A stretch of 64,000 nucleotides of DNA from contig BSBM01000260.1 in assembly GCA_027924585.1 (NCBI GenBank), forward strand, positions 16,864,001-16,928,000. The letters are read 5' to 3'. This DNA is from Larix kaempferi (taxonomy: Eukaryota; Streptophyta; Pinopsida; Pinales; Pinaceae). The stretch's first letter is position 1; every line of letters starts with the position of its first letter. Below are positions 23,640-36,058 of the stretch, piece by piece. The notes beneath the pieces were generated by a model. That model worked only from the letters and a program-made list of their open reading frames with translations, had not been told where the DNA came from and made no database searches. The translations under genes were made by a program, and so were the position numbers.

Positions 23640-23720
23640 TTATAAAAGTGAGAGAGAGCCCACTCTCATTCATTCTTGTCATTTGCATTTTCGAAACTTG
23701 AGAGCTCTTGAGCTCTATCA
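23640..23720 (+). repeat. Fragment related to LTR-H start region
   Basis: CTCATTCATTCTTGTCATTTGCATTTTCGAAA followed by TTTGAAAGCTCTTGA-like sequence (read in pieces of under 20 bases) recurs at about 52840-52895 inside LTR-H. TTATAAAAGTGAGAGAG precedes it here and looks like a TATA box. It is probably the promoter/R part of an LTR. Confidence 0.6.
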
Positions 23721-24130
23721 TGTATGAGGGTATGGGATTGGCATTTAATCAAGAGCACTAGGCCCTCTATGTACCTCAATGTTCGTGGTGTTGATTGTTG
23801 AACTCCTCTGTAATGACCATAGTAAATACTAAAAATATACTATTCACTCAAGAAAAATCATTGATTAGTGTGTTGAGCTTTTTATACCCTATTTTAACAC
23901 TTGGATTAGGGAAGTCATCAAAATTGGAGGGTGTTGACTGCTGTCCCTAGAGGATTGAGGTTGAGGCAAAGGCTAGAGGAGTGGGCAAAGGGTGCTACTA
24001 ATGATGAGGATCCCAATATAGGTGATGCTTTTGATATGTAGTTATTTGTTATAGCATGATGTTTTTTGGACTCTAGAGGCCATTTAGGTTCTCAATGTCT
24101 ATGTATTTTGTTTTGGATATGTATCATTAT

Positions 24131-24374
24131 TCGCAGTCAATGCCATTTTGCTATATTCACCCTTAGTAGTTACATGCTATATACATTATCAAACTTTGCA
24201 TATTTGGTGTCTAGTGGTTTGGATTTGCATTGATGTGTTTATATATATATATATTCGCACTTGGTGCCATTTTGCTATATTCACCTTTAGTACTTACATG
24301 CTATATATATGATCAAACTTTGAATATTTGGTGCCTAATGGTTTGGATTTGCATTGATGTGTGTATAAATTTTG
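24131..24374. repeat. Tandem duplication, about 122 bp
   Basis: Two diverged copies (24131-24252 and 24253-24374) share TGCCATTTTGCTATATTCAC, TTACATGCTATATA and GGTTTGGATTTGCATTGATG. A short (TA)n run at about 24238-24252 separates them. Confidence 0.8.
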
Positions 24375-25084
24375 TATATTTTATGTATTTTTTAGTAGAC
24401 CAATGCACAAATTAGTTCACAAGCCAGTTCTAATCCTAGCCAGTTCCAATCCTAGTTCCAGTTTTGATAACTTTGCTCATGATGATGAATCATGAGATGT
24501 ATTTCTATTTTTTTATGTGATTTTGCATCAGCCTTTGAGGACTTAGGACTTTGGAAAGATTTCAGAACTCAGTATCAATGTGTGATATATCATTTTATGG
24601 CATCTTATACATATTATATATCAGTTTGTTTTTCATATTTATGTGGCAATGTGTTTGTTTGATGTTGTTGTTGCTTGATATGTTTAAAAAATTGAAAAAA
24701 AAATGAATATTTTTTGTATTTTTTTTAAAGTTTTGCCAATATTTTCCCTGGTATTGCCAATAAGTTATATTCCGTACCCTTGGCAATATATCTGCCAACA
24801 CAATAAATGTAACATTGGAATATGTGGAGTCATTGTGCCATAGTTTTAATCATGTTGCATGCTATTGATAACTACAAAAAAAGTTGAACGTACTGAAAGT
24901 ACACGACACATTTGTGTTTTCACCTTATCACAAGAAATTATGTTGTTCATCAACCCAAGATTAACAATGACCTGCACCCATAGCAAAGAAAATCAATATG
25001 GATTTCACATAGGCATTAAATTCCTAGAGCCTAAATAATTAGCAGAAAACCTTGGTTATGCAGAAAGACTGATAATCTCAATAC

Positions 25085-25186
25085 CTCATCAAAAACAGGG
25101 ACGCTCCCACCCACAAGGCCAGTATTACCACCCTGTGGAACAATTGCTAGACATCTTGAATTACAATATTTGAGGATCTGTGAGAC
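25085..25186 (-). CDS. D2HGDH: D-2-hydroxyglutarate dehydrogenase, FAD-binding exon
   Basis: This 102-bp exon encodes 34 residues with no stop. It starts VSQILKYC and contains [16 protein letters not shown], the signature of the FAD-binding (PCMH-type) domain of D-2-hydroxyglutarate dehydrogenase, a mitochondrial flavoenzyme that oxidises D-2-hydroxyglutarate to 2-oxoglutarate. On the minus strand it is bounded by an acceptor (TTTGTTGCAG) and a donor (GAG followed by GTATTGAG). It continues in phase 0 from the exon ending NTEE at 56583, 31.4 kb away. This small exon alone is diagnostic of the family, although related FAD-linked lactate or glycolate dehydrogenases share the GGNTG core. The adjoining VSQIL and NTEE segments fit D2HGDH better. 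No following exon is found to the left. Confidence 0.9.
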
Positions 25187-25188
25187 CT

Positions 25189-26483
25189 GCAACAAAGGAA
25201 AATGACCACAAATATAGGCTGAAACTTTCCTAAACTGGTCAAAAAGAACTTTACTGAAATCAAACTTTTAACCTTAACTGAGTGCCTTCAAAGAAACAAC
25301 AGATATTTTATTCAAAGTACTTATAGAAACTGAAAAGAAAACATCCAATATTATTGTGAAACATGACAAGAGAAGAGGCACCAAAGCTGAGGACTCCCTT
25401 CATTTGTACAAAGTTTTATTTCTCCCGTAGTATAGCTTGTAGCACAAACAAGAAACTAATAAATCCTGTGAATAAACAATAAAGTTACCATGAAATAGCA
25501 TGAAATAGTAGCATGGAGAGGAGATCATGGGAAAGGAGGTCTTAGTGGGAAAAATAATAAAATAAACCAAGCACATTATAAAAAAAATCTAACACAAACA
25601 AGGATCTCCCGACTTCTACTTTGTTTTTCCTCTCTCATTTCAATAGAATATTTTAACATTGTGTTAATATTCAAAGGTCGTGTTGTACCACCAGTTGTAG
25701 GTGGTTCTATCCCCTCATTTTTGTGGAGCAAATCAAAGCTGGATCAGTTTTGGTGAGCAGGGCAGTGTGGCAGAGCTGTAATATCCCTGAGAAAATCTGA
25801 GCTAAATTTTTGCATGGTTGACTGTTTATATCTTCTTGATTTAGGAATTTCGTCAAACCTTTGTGTTTCCACTACTCTCATATGCCCAATCCGAATCTGA
25901 GTTTGAATACTGCTACTGTGTAATAGATTGTTCCAGGAACTGTACCAACTCTTCAGTAAACTACAGTCACATCCCTTAAACCCTTGTTTCTAAATCACTG
26001 GTATTTGACCACTGGTTTATGCTGAGCTCATTTTTATGTATGATACTAAGTTTGATCATAACACATATGGTATTCTCTTCTTCACAATATGTTTAATAAA
26101 TAAACACAAGAAATACAATGCTCAACACTACATGAGTATCAATAAGCTAATTTAACAGATCTGATATAAATATATAAAGGGGCTGTTTACATGCCTGAGA
26201 TAAGCCAAATGAACAGGCTGTGAGCAGATCTGAAAACACAGTATTTTATCATCACAATGAAGCCATGTGAGTACTGTAGAAGATGTTGGGACACTCGAAC
26301 ACTGAGATATTAAGCCTGATGTAGCTAACCACTGAAAAACATGCCCTCTAACTCCTGTAGCAGCTTATGCAATCTGACTGGACTTCTAATAACTCCTGTA
26401 GCAGCTGTTATAACTCCCAATGACCTCCAAGCAATATGAGTATATATCAGACTGTAATATGCTTCCTCTTTTCACCCCACAAC
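25189..26483. other. Intron sequence, no feature recognised
   Basis: AT-rich, without motifs I can name. A TGTAATATCCC at 25776 resembles the start of an LTR like LTR-H or LTR-J, but no matching end was found. The motif CTCCTGTAGCAGCT recurs near 26350, 26390 and similarly near 28490 and 28700. Confidence 0.5.
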
Positions 26484-28244
26484 TGTAATGTCCCCATTCA
26501 AATAAATCTCAAAAGAGAAAATTCCACCAATCTACTAGTTTCTTAGGTTGGGGTGGAAACATTATATTTGGAATAAGGAGACTATAAAACCCCAAATGGA
26601 CATTAGATTGACATAAATACATTAAAAGCGGTTAAATAAATATTTATGATAGGAAAATAAGGTGGCACTTGGTCAAGGAGACACATTGGTGGTGTGGGAC
26701 ATACACAAAGCTAGATTCCTCATGCCACATGGCATTCTATTATCACCCATTCGAATCCAAGGTGGAGTCTAATGATCTTGGGGAGTTGGAAGGTCAGTAT
26801 ACTTGGCATGACTCAATGAAGGTCGAATTAGAGTGGAAGAGGAAGAGGCATTTGAGAGATATTGAGACACTTGGGCTAGATTCCCTAGCTTCTATGACAA
26901 CAATGATGAAGATGCTATGACACTTACGACACAAATCAGACCTAAATGCTGACATCTGACATATATGACATGTCAGGGCTAAAAATAGCCTCCAAGAAGG
27001 CACACAAGGGAGTTAGGGCAGCCAAAGAGACACCCATTTGAATTGAGGGAAAATGGAGACTAGGAATTGTTGGACAAGTGGCACACATTGGAATCTCTTC
27101 CCAACTTGAGTTGGCATGAGGTTGTTGGAAGGAATTCGACCCATGGAGGCCTTTGGAAGTTTATAAAAGTCAAGAACAAAGAAGGAGAGTGGCTTTTGAT
27201 CATTTATCATTTTGCATATTGGAGAGCATTGCTTGTCCAAGCTAGTAGAGTGCTATTCTACTTGCCTTAGTACCAATTTTGAGGGTGAAAGATTCCCATC
27301 CTAATTGGCAATTGGAGAGGCCATTCAGACCTTTCATTTGTAGCTACAATGGAGTTATTAGTTGCAGGTTGAAGCTATAGGGCAACTCGTGGTTCTTTCT
27401 TCTACAACTTGTTCTCACCTCTATCTCACATTTCCTTGCATATTTTGGCTCTTGGAGGAATTGCGCCTTTGGTGAGATGCTGATCTCTTTGTGAGAGTCC
27501 TAGAATCTCCATTTATTTGTATTCTGATATATATACTCTGTATTTGATGCTCATAAGACTCTCAAGTCGAAATACCAAATGAAACTATGTAAAAATACCA
27601 AACAATGCATAAATGGTGCCATTTTCCCTATATCTTGTTGTTGGAGCTTGAAGAGGCTTTATTTCGATTTGTATCAGTCAATCTCTGTGATTTTATTGAT
27701 GTATGGAGTGTCATTAATGTTCTGAAGAAGTTTCATTAACATTTCACAAGTCCTTGGAACCTAAATTTCGAATTTCATAACAAGTGATGAAGTTTACTAT
27801 CATTTCCCCCTATGTGAAGACATGTATACAAACCTCTGATTTATGGGAGTTGGAGAAGCCTATAGAAACTAATTGATGATGCATTGGGGAGCCCATCGAA
27901 GTCCTTTATCAGTACCATGTCTCTGTTCTGAAATTTGGGAAGGTCTTACAGTGTTTGGGAAGCCATCTTTGTCCCCTACCCTTGGGGGTTTTGAACCTCG
28001 ACTTGACTAGTAAAGTTCCCTATTTTTCCCTGATTATAAATGAATGTTGCAGAAGAGTTTTGAGAGTGTCCAAGCATCCATCAGCCTCATTTATATGTCT
28101 GAATACCTTCCAAACTCATTCAGACCCAATTCAGAAGGATTTGGAGCCATTTGGAAGCAGTTGAGCCATTACTAGTCTAAGGGTCGAATTGGCCAAAATT
28201 TGCAATTTTTCTAGTTTTACAAATTCTTAAAAAGGGACACTACA
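26484..28244 (+). mobile_element. LTR-J, 1,761-bp solo LTR
   Basis: It starts TGTAATGTCCC and ends GGGACACTACA, an inverted terminal match of 10 out of 11. Both sides carry a perfect 5-bp target duplication ACAAC (26479-26483, 28245-28249). No internal retrotransposon domain is present. The AGCAGCTG-type intron sequence on both sides is similar, which supports insertion into the intron. Confidence 0.88.
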
Positions 28245-28249
28245 ACAAC

Positions 28250-29030
28250 AAACTGAAAGAGATGATAGAATGACTGAAGGAGATGGTTGGGTATGACTGT
28301 CTGGCAAATACCTTGAAATTCTTCAAAACAGAGCCTTGCTTGACCAAGGAACTCGACCTTCCTATAGCTGATGGTGATCTCTCCTCAACTGGTTAATTCG
28401 CCCTCCATACACCAGAGAATATTTGACCCAGATTTGACCCAGTGCTATAAGTTACCACTGAGAATATGCCTCCTAGAATGCCTGTAGCAGCTGGTCTGGT
28501 TTCTCAATCATCTTCAAATAACTTCTTGGGTTATGAAAATACGTTCAGGACCCTTCTCAATCAATAAAATAAGAGTAGTTCCCTCCCCTTTCTACACATT
28601 GATATGTCTACATCAAGCACAGTAAGGAATGAGAGTACTGGTGCACCTATCCACTATATGACAGCCCTTTCTTAAGCCAAAAACATAGCACTCAGGGTGG
28701 ATATGACTCCTGTAGCAACTTGACCTCAAGAACTCCTAAAATATCTCAGCAAATAACATGATTTAGACTGTTACATATGTGTAGCAGCTGATGAGAAGCT
28801 TGGGATATACACAGTAGAGAAGTTGCTCTCTGTTACCTCCTAATTTGTATAATAGGTGGATTTCTTGCGAACCGCCAGAGTTGTGAACATGTTCAATGTT
28901 CATTGTCAGTGTTCAGAAGTTCATCAGGACAAATTTTTGGCCCTTTGTAAAATTTGCATGTCCAGACCTCCTTGGGGGAATTGTAATAAGTTGGTCTAAG
29001 CATGGTCATTTTGTAAAAGGCATGGCCTAA
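28250..29030. other. Intron sequence between LTR-J and the family I LTR
   Basis: No coding or RNA feature seen. It shares short motifs (CCTGTAGCAGCT, GTAGCAGCTG) with 26340-26420, which suggests these pieces were contiguous before LTR-J inserted. Confidence 0.45.
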
Positions 29031-30016
29031 CTTAGGTTTATCTGTCAAGGGGATACTCTAGAGTGTTTTTTCCTTAGCAATTATGCGTTGAGCTTCAGTG
29101 ACGCATAATTCCTGAGTTTTTCACTCACACCTCCAAAGCTGGAGTATTTTTCCTGGCGGTCGAACCTTGGGAGGTTATTAAAGCTTAAGTGTCTATGTAT
29201 TTTTACATGCTAGCCATCAGTAATAAGTCGTATGGACATGCACTAGGTCCCCTAGGAGTTTCAGTCAATTCCGACAAAAATATTTGTTTCCGTAAAATTA
29301 GACCACTTTTAATGGTTTAATTGAAAATTTTCAAAGTATAATGAAAGTATGGTCTGGAGGCGGAATTTGGCGCATGGATGCTCGTTTTCACACTCAGAGC
29401 GTCCTCTTTACCCCGAAGCACACTTTTCCCAAGTTTCGGGTGTTTAAACTGTCACTTATGGCATTTTTCCCTAAAGAGGCGACAAAATGACCATTAAATA
29501 CTAAAAGTGCTACAAAATGCACAAAGTGACAAATTGTGGAAATCGAAAAAGCATGTTTTAAGCATGTGGGAAAAGGTGGCATGGTGGTCTCTTATGATGT
29601 GCAACCTCATGAAGTGGATAAAGCACATGTTATAAAATCAAATTATTAAGTGGTGAATTAAATCGATTTAAGGGATGCGCATATCTCACATGGGCATTAT
29701 ACCTCACGTGTGGCAACCCGTAAGGTTGGAGGAGTTTACAAGGTGAAGAGGGGTGCTCCTCTCACGAGGTGGCAGCCACCTCATTTAATCATGCCAACCA
29801 AGCATGAGTTCAACCTTTTAGTTCAAGAGCGAATCACTCCACTAATTATGGAATGCGCCCCCTCTCATCTCTTGTTCTAGATTCACCCGCCTCTCTCCAT
29901 TTTTTTATATAATGAAGGCCCATTCCATTGTTTAAGGATGGATGGTGGAACTTCTGCCCATTGTAACACTGTTGTATTTGATGAATAATATTGAAAGACT
30001 TTGGAGGTCCATGTTG
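29031..30016 (+). mobile_element. Family I LTR, left part, interrupted by the chromovirus
   Basis: It matches the minus-strand relic at about 2330-3600 in the same block order (CCTCCAAAGCTGGAG, CTTGGGAGGTTATTAAAG, CACTAGGTCCC, GACTTTGGAGGTCCATGTTG). A TATA-like TTATATAATGAAGG at about 29907 precedes the probable start region. The homology resumes after the chromovirus at 44974 (GTGCCATTTGATGATG, GAGGTGAT), so the element was split by it. Confidence 0.6.
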
Positions 30017-30421
30017 TGTTAAGCCCTAAATATGGACACATTTCCCCCTATATTGTGGTTCATTACATTAGTTTTGATGTCAGCTTTGGTCCATTAGTGG
30101 TAATTGTTATTAGTATGGTTATATTAGTTATGTCGGCTTTGGTCCATTAGTGATAATTGTTATTAGTATTGTTATATTAGTTATGTCGGCTTGGGTTAGT
30201 TAGTTGGGATTGTACCCCTTAGTCTCCTATATATAGGAAGGAGAACTTTCATTTGGATTATCTTGTCTTGTCTTGTCTTATGTACTTAGTACATTGTGTA
30301 TGGAGGTTGCCCCCTCGAAGAGGCTTGTTATTCAGCTATTTTATTCAATCAAGTCGTGGAGTACTATTTCTAATCTATTTCTGCTCTTTTCATACTATTT
30401 TTGGAATTTTGTTACATAACA
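30017..30421 (+). repeat. Chromovirus 5' LTR with internal duplication
   Basis: 405 bp, TGTTAAGCCC...CATAACA. It contains CTCCTATATATAGGAAGGAG, a palindromic TATA region at about 30221-30240. A 53-bp segment (30079-30131) is duplicated at 30132-30184 with a few changes. This explains most of the length difference from the 342-bp right LTR. Confidence 0.92.
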
Positions 30422-30423
30422 TT

Positions 30424-30437
30424 TGGTATCAGAGCCC
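30424..30437 (+). promoter_or_regulatory. Chromovirus primer-binding site (initiator tRNA-Met type)
   Basis: TGGTATCAGAGCCC begins two bases after the LTR end. It is complementary to the 3' end of initiator tRNA-Met, as in most plant chromoviruses. Confidence 0.93.
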
Positions 30438-31102
30438 TTTCCTCGGGCGTGGTTTCTTCAAAACGAGTGATCTTTGCATTTTCGCTATAAATTTTTTTTT
30501 ACAAGGGTTCAAAGAGTGAGACTTAAAACCCATCTAGGAAAAAGGCTGAACTAACTGTGGTCCAAGTTTCAGATCTAGAAACATTATAGGTTCGGAGATA
30601 TTCGTTCTAGAATCTAGGGCTTCTGACTAGTCCAAAAGTTAGTCTAAAACAAGTGTTCTGAGCAAAAAGGTCATATCTGGGGCATGCAATATCCAAATTG
30701 AGTGAGACCTATTGCATCTGAAAGAAGACGGACCAAATTATTTGTGGTAGGGTTTTCAACTTCAGATACAAAATATTGGATATGTGGCATACAGTACAAG
30801 TTCGCTATTTTGGAAAGACCAAAAATAAGAGGTGTTGGGAGATTCGCAATAAATTCTTATTGGTAAATCCAAATTAGGTCAGACCTGTGGCATTGGAAAG
30901 AGGACACATCAAGCTACAACAGTGTGAAGTTTCAGACCCAGAGGAGCAGAAATTTAAAATTTACATCAATTTCAAGTCAGCCTTAGAACTGTCTTCCAAT
31001 CAGGGTTTGAAAAGGTACGCCATTTTAATTTTGATTAACTTTGAGTAGAGGGATCTAATTGTGGTGACACCTAAGGTGTGATATATATTTATATTGTTCA
31101 AA
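30438..31102 (+). other. Chromovirus leader, non-coding
   Basis: About 665 bp between the primer-binding site and the gag ATG. It has repeated CAGATCTAGAAAC/CAGATAC-like and GACCTATTGCAT/GACCTGTGGCAT segments, suggesting an old internal duplication of about 190 bp. Confidence 0.6.
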
Positions 31103-31231
31103 ATGCCACCAAAAGGAAGTGTAAAGACCTACACTCCATCCAAACCCCTAGAGGATCCATCCCCAACGCATGATGAAAGGGAGGACCTCTCTTTTCGAGT
31201 GTCCCAGTTGGAAGATATGATTAAAGCGTCT
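31103..31231 (+). pseudogene. Chromovirus gag, first fragment
   Basis: Starts at ATG 31103 (MPPKGSVKTYTPSKP) and runs in frame for 43 codons to IKAS, where LTR-B interrupts it. The same frame resumes after LTR-B at 35719. The upstream frame opens at a TTG, so 31103 is the more likely start. Confidence 0.8.
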
Positions 31232-34200
31232 TGTTATCACATATACAGTAGCCGGGCTACCATACATTATTTTTCTAATGCCAATACACTAATCAGCCAG
31301 TTCCCTTACATTGGAGATGCTGAGATGAGCATCTATATTGGATCACTATCAGATTTTGGACAGCAGTTGTATTCCCCATGCCATGACTAAGTCTCAGGAC
31401 ACTCAGAGAGATGACCGATGTAGCCATTATACCATTTGTACAGAGCAGTCAGTAGTGCCCAGAGTTACAGCAGCAGTTTCAAAGGACAGATGATGGTACA
31501 GGTGATGAGCATTCAGGTATATGACTCAGCAGGTATATCATAGTGTTGTGGTTATATTGCTTTTATATTTATTCTTATAGCATGTCTTAGCACCTAGTGT
31601 CATGATCTAGCGATCATATAGATATGTGGACCTGGTTGATCTTATTATATATATTATATTGTCCCTACTCAGACTTAGAAGTTCACTATTCATACTCATT
31701 GGTTTTACCCTCCTTAGGGAGAATAGAGGTGATCATTCCACCATATCTTGGCTTGCTAGTGTTGGCTCCATTATTCATTTTCTTCATCCATCCATTGCCT
31801 ACCTTTTAGTTTATCACCATGACTTGCTACTTGACTAGTGACATAGAAGATCTTTTCCCCACTGTAGCCTCTGTATTGGATGAGCTTCCCTATTTATTGT
31901 GTCTCGGCTTTAAGTTGGTGACAAAACTTACCTATGGTGAGTTGGAATTCCTTGTGGATTCCCCCTAGTCACTAAAGTTGTGTTGGCTAAACCTAAAACT
32001 TTTAGTGCTGCCATGAATACAAAATCTGGAAAAAATGAAATGCTATATCTTGTATGAAAAGCCCGTTCATGCAATGTGTTTCTAAACACACATGAATGAA
32101 AGGCATGCCAAATGAAAATGGCCATGAAAATAAAATGTTATATCTTTTGGAAATGTAAATACCTAGGTAAGCAAGCTGTCCGTGACACACCTAGAAGTGC
32201 TCAGGTAAACAAGTGCCTTAAAAACACACCTGCAGCAGAAAGCCTAAAATAAATGTAAATCTATGCAATGTGTTTATAAACACACATAGATCAAGGCTAT
32301 GGAAACTTCAGGCCCAAAAAGCAATGGAACTTAAATGCTATATCAAAATAATTGCTGGCCTTATTTGTATTATGGATTGTGCGCATCTGTTAAAGGTGAA
32401 TAAACCCTCTTTGAACAACTCATCCATTTGTGAGACACCGCCATTCCTTGTGTTGTTGCTCATTCAGTATATACTATGGTGTGTATTCCCTTTCCCTTTG
32501 CCAAAGTGTCACAAAGTTAAGTCAGTCAAGTCACCCCTTAGCCTAGCCAATTATTTTAGCCTTCACCCTTCACTAGCAAATTGATCACAGCTATGAAGTG
32601 AGTATGATCTTTGAAAGTCTAGTCTGAGTAATAATAATAATTAATGACATTATATATTTGAATTTAGATCGCCAGTAATGATTACTTTGTGTTATAATTG
32701 TTACTTGAATAAGTTGTAGAGCATACATTAACCTTTGACACTTTGCAGCAGCTTCCGGTGATGGTCTGAGTTATATTTGGTCATGTTGACTTGGTTAGAC
32801 CTAGTTTGACCAAGGTCAACCATAGGACATGAGATGGTTGGACCTTATGATGATATGGATAGATGATATATGGTCTATGTACACATACATGATGATTCTA
32901 TGCAGCAGCTACAGGGTTATGATGATGATTCATGGTTTACAGCAGTATTTGATCATTTACAGATTATTATTATTTGCCCTGTTCCGGTATATTGGATATA
33001 TATATTGATCATGCAGAGACTCATATGGAGTATGAGTACACATCTTGGATGGATTTGGACCTTCTGAGTCCAATGAGACAGTTTGTTTTCAGTTCCGGGC
33101 ACTTACAGTGATGATTGAGCCTCAGTAGGCTATCCCAGTGCAGTTTTGGTCTGTCGAAGGCCCTATCAGAGCAGATGTGATTTTTATCCGGTTGACCTAG
33201 GGCGCTGTGCTTGGAGGGGGTGGTCCAACTACTTGTTTTTACCATATTACCCCCCTCTCGGACACACTGGTGCCCTCACCTTGACAGCGCAGGCACTCCA
33301 GGAGGCAGTTTGGGGCAGTTTCACGCTTCCCGAGGCATTGCAGGATTGGTAGAAATGGCTATTGAGGGAATCGATTTGGGCTACTGAGGCAAGGTTATGG
33401 CATTGGATGATCAATGATGATGGATCGATGTCTTCCACACCTCCTCCAGCAGTTTTAGCTTCATCGGGGCCCGCATCCATCACTTATGGCACTTTCTGAT
33501 GATTTCTGAGGTCTTTTGAGGCCTACGATTTGACCATAGAGGCACGATTTGGTATATTGATGACTATTTTATGATTATTGTGCTATGGGGATTGACCAAG
33601 GGTGGCTAAAATTACCCCTTGGACCCACCATAAGCTTCCTATTATATTTTGTCATCATGATTTGGTGGGATTCCCCTCTTCTAGGGCGATTTTGTCCACT
33701 CATATTATATTTTATTAGTGATCCATGTATTTTATTGTTGAGCTCATCTCAACCATTGATTAGACATTTGTATCTTTTAATCTTAGCCACTCATTCAAAA
33801 AGTGGTTAGGATTTTGATGCCTCTCCTTCCTATTTAAAGGAAAGAGCTTCTCATTGTAAGGGGTCTTTGGCTCTTGGATTATTGGTATAGAAAAACTTTC
33901 TTGTCGAAATTCTACCTAGCATTTGGAATTTGTGGTAAGATCTATCTATTTTGGAAATCATTGTCTTGTCTACAGGAGGGCGACTTCAACAAGGGCGATT
34001 TTGCAAGGCTTCTTCAAATCGACTTTCTTGGCATTTGCTTGTATCAGGGGGTTATCATTAGTATCATTGTGATCTATGCTATCTTTCGGTTACTTCTCTT
34101 GTGGCATTAGTCTTATCTCTTGATTACATCAAATCTGATATTGTTGACGTTTGTTGTGCAGGAGAGAGGGCGCATTGGCTTCTTGGACTAAATCGATTGC

Positions 34201-35713
34201 ATAGAAAACTACCTCAAAGTTTCTCAAATTGATCGGGTTTGCATAGATCATCATCATCAATGCATCTACAAGGTTACCCAGGTAAGATCCACAGGTTTGT
34301 TTCTCTTATCTTGATCCAATCCATTGACATAGCTCATAAATTGATAAAACCCTAATTTCTTCAAAACCCTCATTTTACATTCTACTAAGATCTAGTGGCT
34401 TCTTGGGTAAGATTTTGAAACCCCACCTCTATAGTATCCACGGCATCCCGGAACTATAGTTTGGTGAGGATTGGCTTCCATTTGACCCTCTTCCCAAGGC
34501 ATTTAGCCTTCTCCAAGCAAGGGCGCACTTCCTAGTTTGGTGAGTTGACCTAGATTTAGTATGTGGGTAGGTGAGATCTCGCTTGATTCATGATCTACAC
34601 ATCCAATAACCTACCCCCAGATTGTCACTTTTCTGATTTCTACCTTGTGGTCCCTATTCCACATTTTAAGGGATTTAATCCCCATTTTGGACCACTTGGT
34701 ATTGTCAAACTCAGATATAGTAAGATCTAGCCATCGGATTGCTTTGAAATTGTAGATCCACACTCCTACTTGATTAACCTACCCGGATCTAAAGTTTGGA
34801 TGCCATCGGACTTGTCTTGACCCACTTAACCCACCTTTTAGCCTCCTTGGGTAAAGTCGCACCACCTTGGAGAAGTGAGTTGACTCACTTCTAGGACATG
34901 GGTACTTGAGATTTCAGTGGATTTGGAATGGGAATAATTTAAAACCTAGGTCTAGTAGGTCACCTTGTCAAATCTTGCCTTGGGGATAGCATTCCTTGTT
35001 TTAAGGGATTGTGGTCCACTTAGGTCAAACCTAGATCTAGACTGATTCATCCATCAAGACTTTAATTGCCCAATTGTCTCATGCAATAGGAGTCCTTAAC
35101 CACAAGTTGACTTTACTTTGACTCCATTATCCCAATTCCCAAGGCACTGGTCTCTCTCCAAGTCAATTCGACTTTCCTAGATTGTTGGATTAACTTGTGG
35201 TTTGACTCATGTATGGTGAACTAAACCCTTTGATGCCATCATACATCATGATCAAGCTTGTCACTTGTACTAGTTAGCCCCAATTCAACCCCTAAGCTAC
35301 CCTGCATTGGACATGGTTCCCAAGGCAGTGGATTTTCTCACATTGAACTAGTACTTTAATCCTGGATCATATTTCATAAATCATAAGTCACTTTCACATC
35401 AATAATGAACCAAAGCTATACTCATTGAACCCCTCACTTGTCTTGTGATTTCATCCTAAGGTCTAGGATAAACCATACACCTTACTTCACTTAGATTTGG
35501 TGTTTTGGTTTTGATCTCTCCTGTCGGGAGTAGATCGAGTCTCCCCCTTTGTTGTCTGGGCTAGATAACATAAAGCGAAGGTTGCCTCGACTGGCGTGAC
35601 AACCATCTATTGGAGGTTGAGGTGATCGTGGTTGCACCTTTTGAGTTGCCCTTCCCTATTGCCATCCATGAGTGGATACATCCATAGGGGTAACTACAGT
35701 TTAGGTGATAACA
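31232..35713 (+). mobile_element. LTR-B, 4,482-bp solo LTR of the TGTTATCAC family
   Basis: TGTTATCAC...GTGATAACA ends with target duplication CGTCT/GGTCT (31227-31231, 35714-35718). It is closely related to LTR-A along its length, with small deletions such as about 55 bp near 33915. It keeps the TATTTAAAGG promoter (33831), the 120-nt exon-like segment (34162-34281) and the GGTCTCCCCCTTTG block near the 3' end. The gag reading frame is continuous if it is removed, so it inserted after the chromovirus. Confidence 0.92.
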
Positions 35714-36058
35714 GGTCTGTGAAAAAAGTTGATTTGGATAATTTAGAGGAGAAGTTGAATAAAATGGAGGAAAATATGAAAGGTTCAGTGAGAAAAGATA
35801 ATTTACTCAATCTAGAGGAGAAGTTGATTAAGTAAATATTGTTAATCTTATACAAAATTCAAGGGATACTTTTCCTACAGGTGATGGTGTGTTCCAGGAT
35901 ACTCAGGAGGATAAAGATAATTCTCATGTTGAGAAACCTTCCATGAATAGGAATATTCCAAAAGGAAATGATTTTGGTAATGGAAGTCATCGGGGATGGT
36001 CACCAATGGGTACCCAACTTCCCAAGATTGACATGAGAAAGTTTGATGGCAATGATCT
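35714..36058 (+). pseudogene. Chromovirus gag, middle fragment (coiled coil)
   Basis: Continues gag with a charged, leucine-spaced stretch (VDLDNLEEKLNKMEENMK, then a near repeat NLLNLEEKLIK) that looks like a coiled coil. A TAA at 35833 and a one-base shift follow, then a hydrophilic part and KIDMRKFDGND, the start of the conserved retrotransposon gag domain. LTR-C interrupts it in that domain. This fragment is the spacer between the two inverted solo LTRs. Confidence 0.82.

Noticed and set aside
25776-25786. TGTAATATCCC as the start of another LTR-H/J type LTR
   Set aside because: No matching end or target duplication found downstream.
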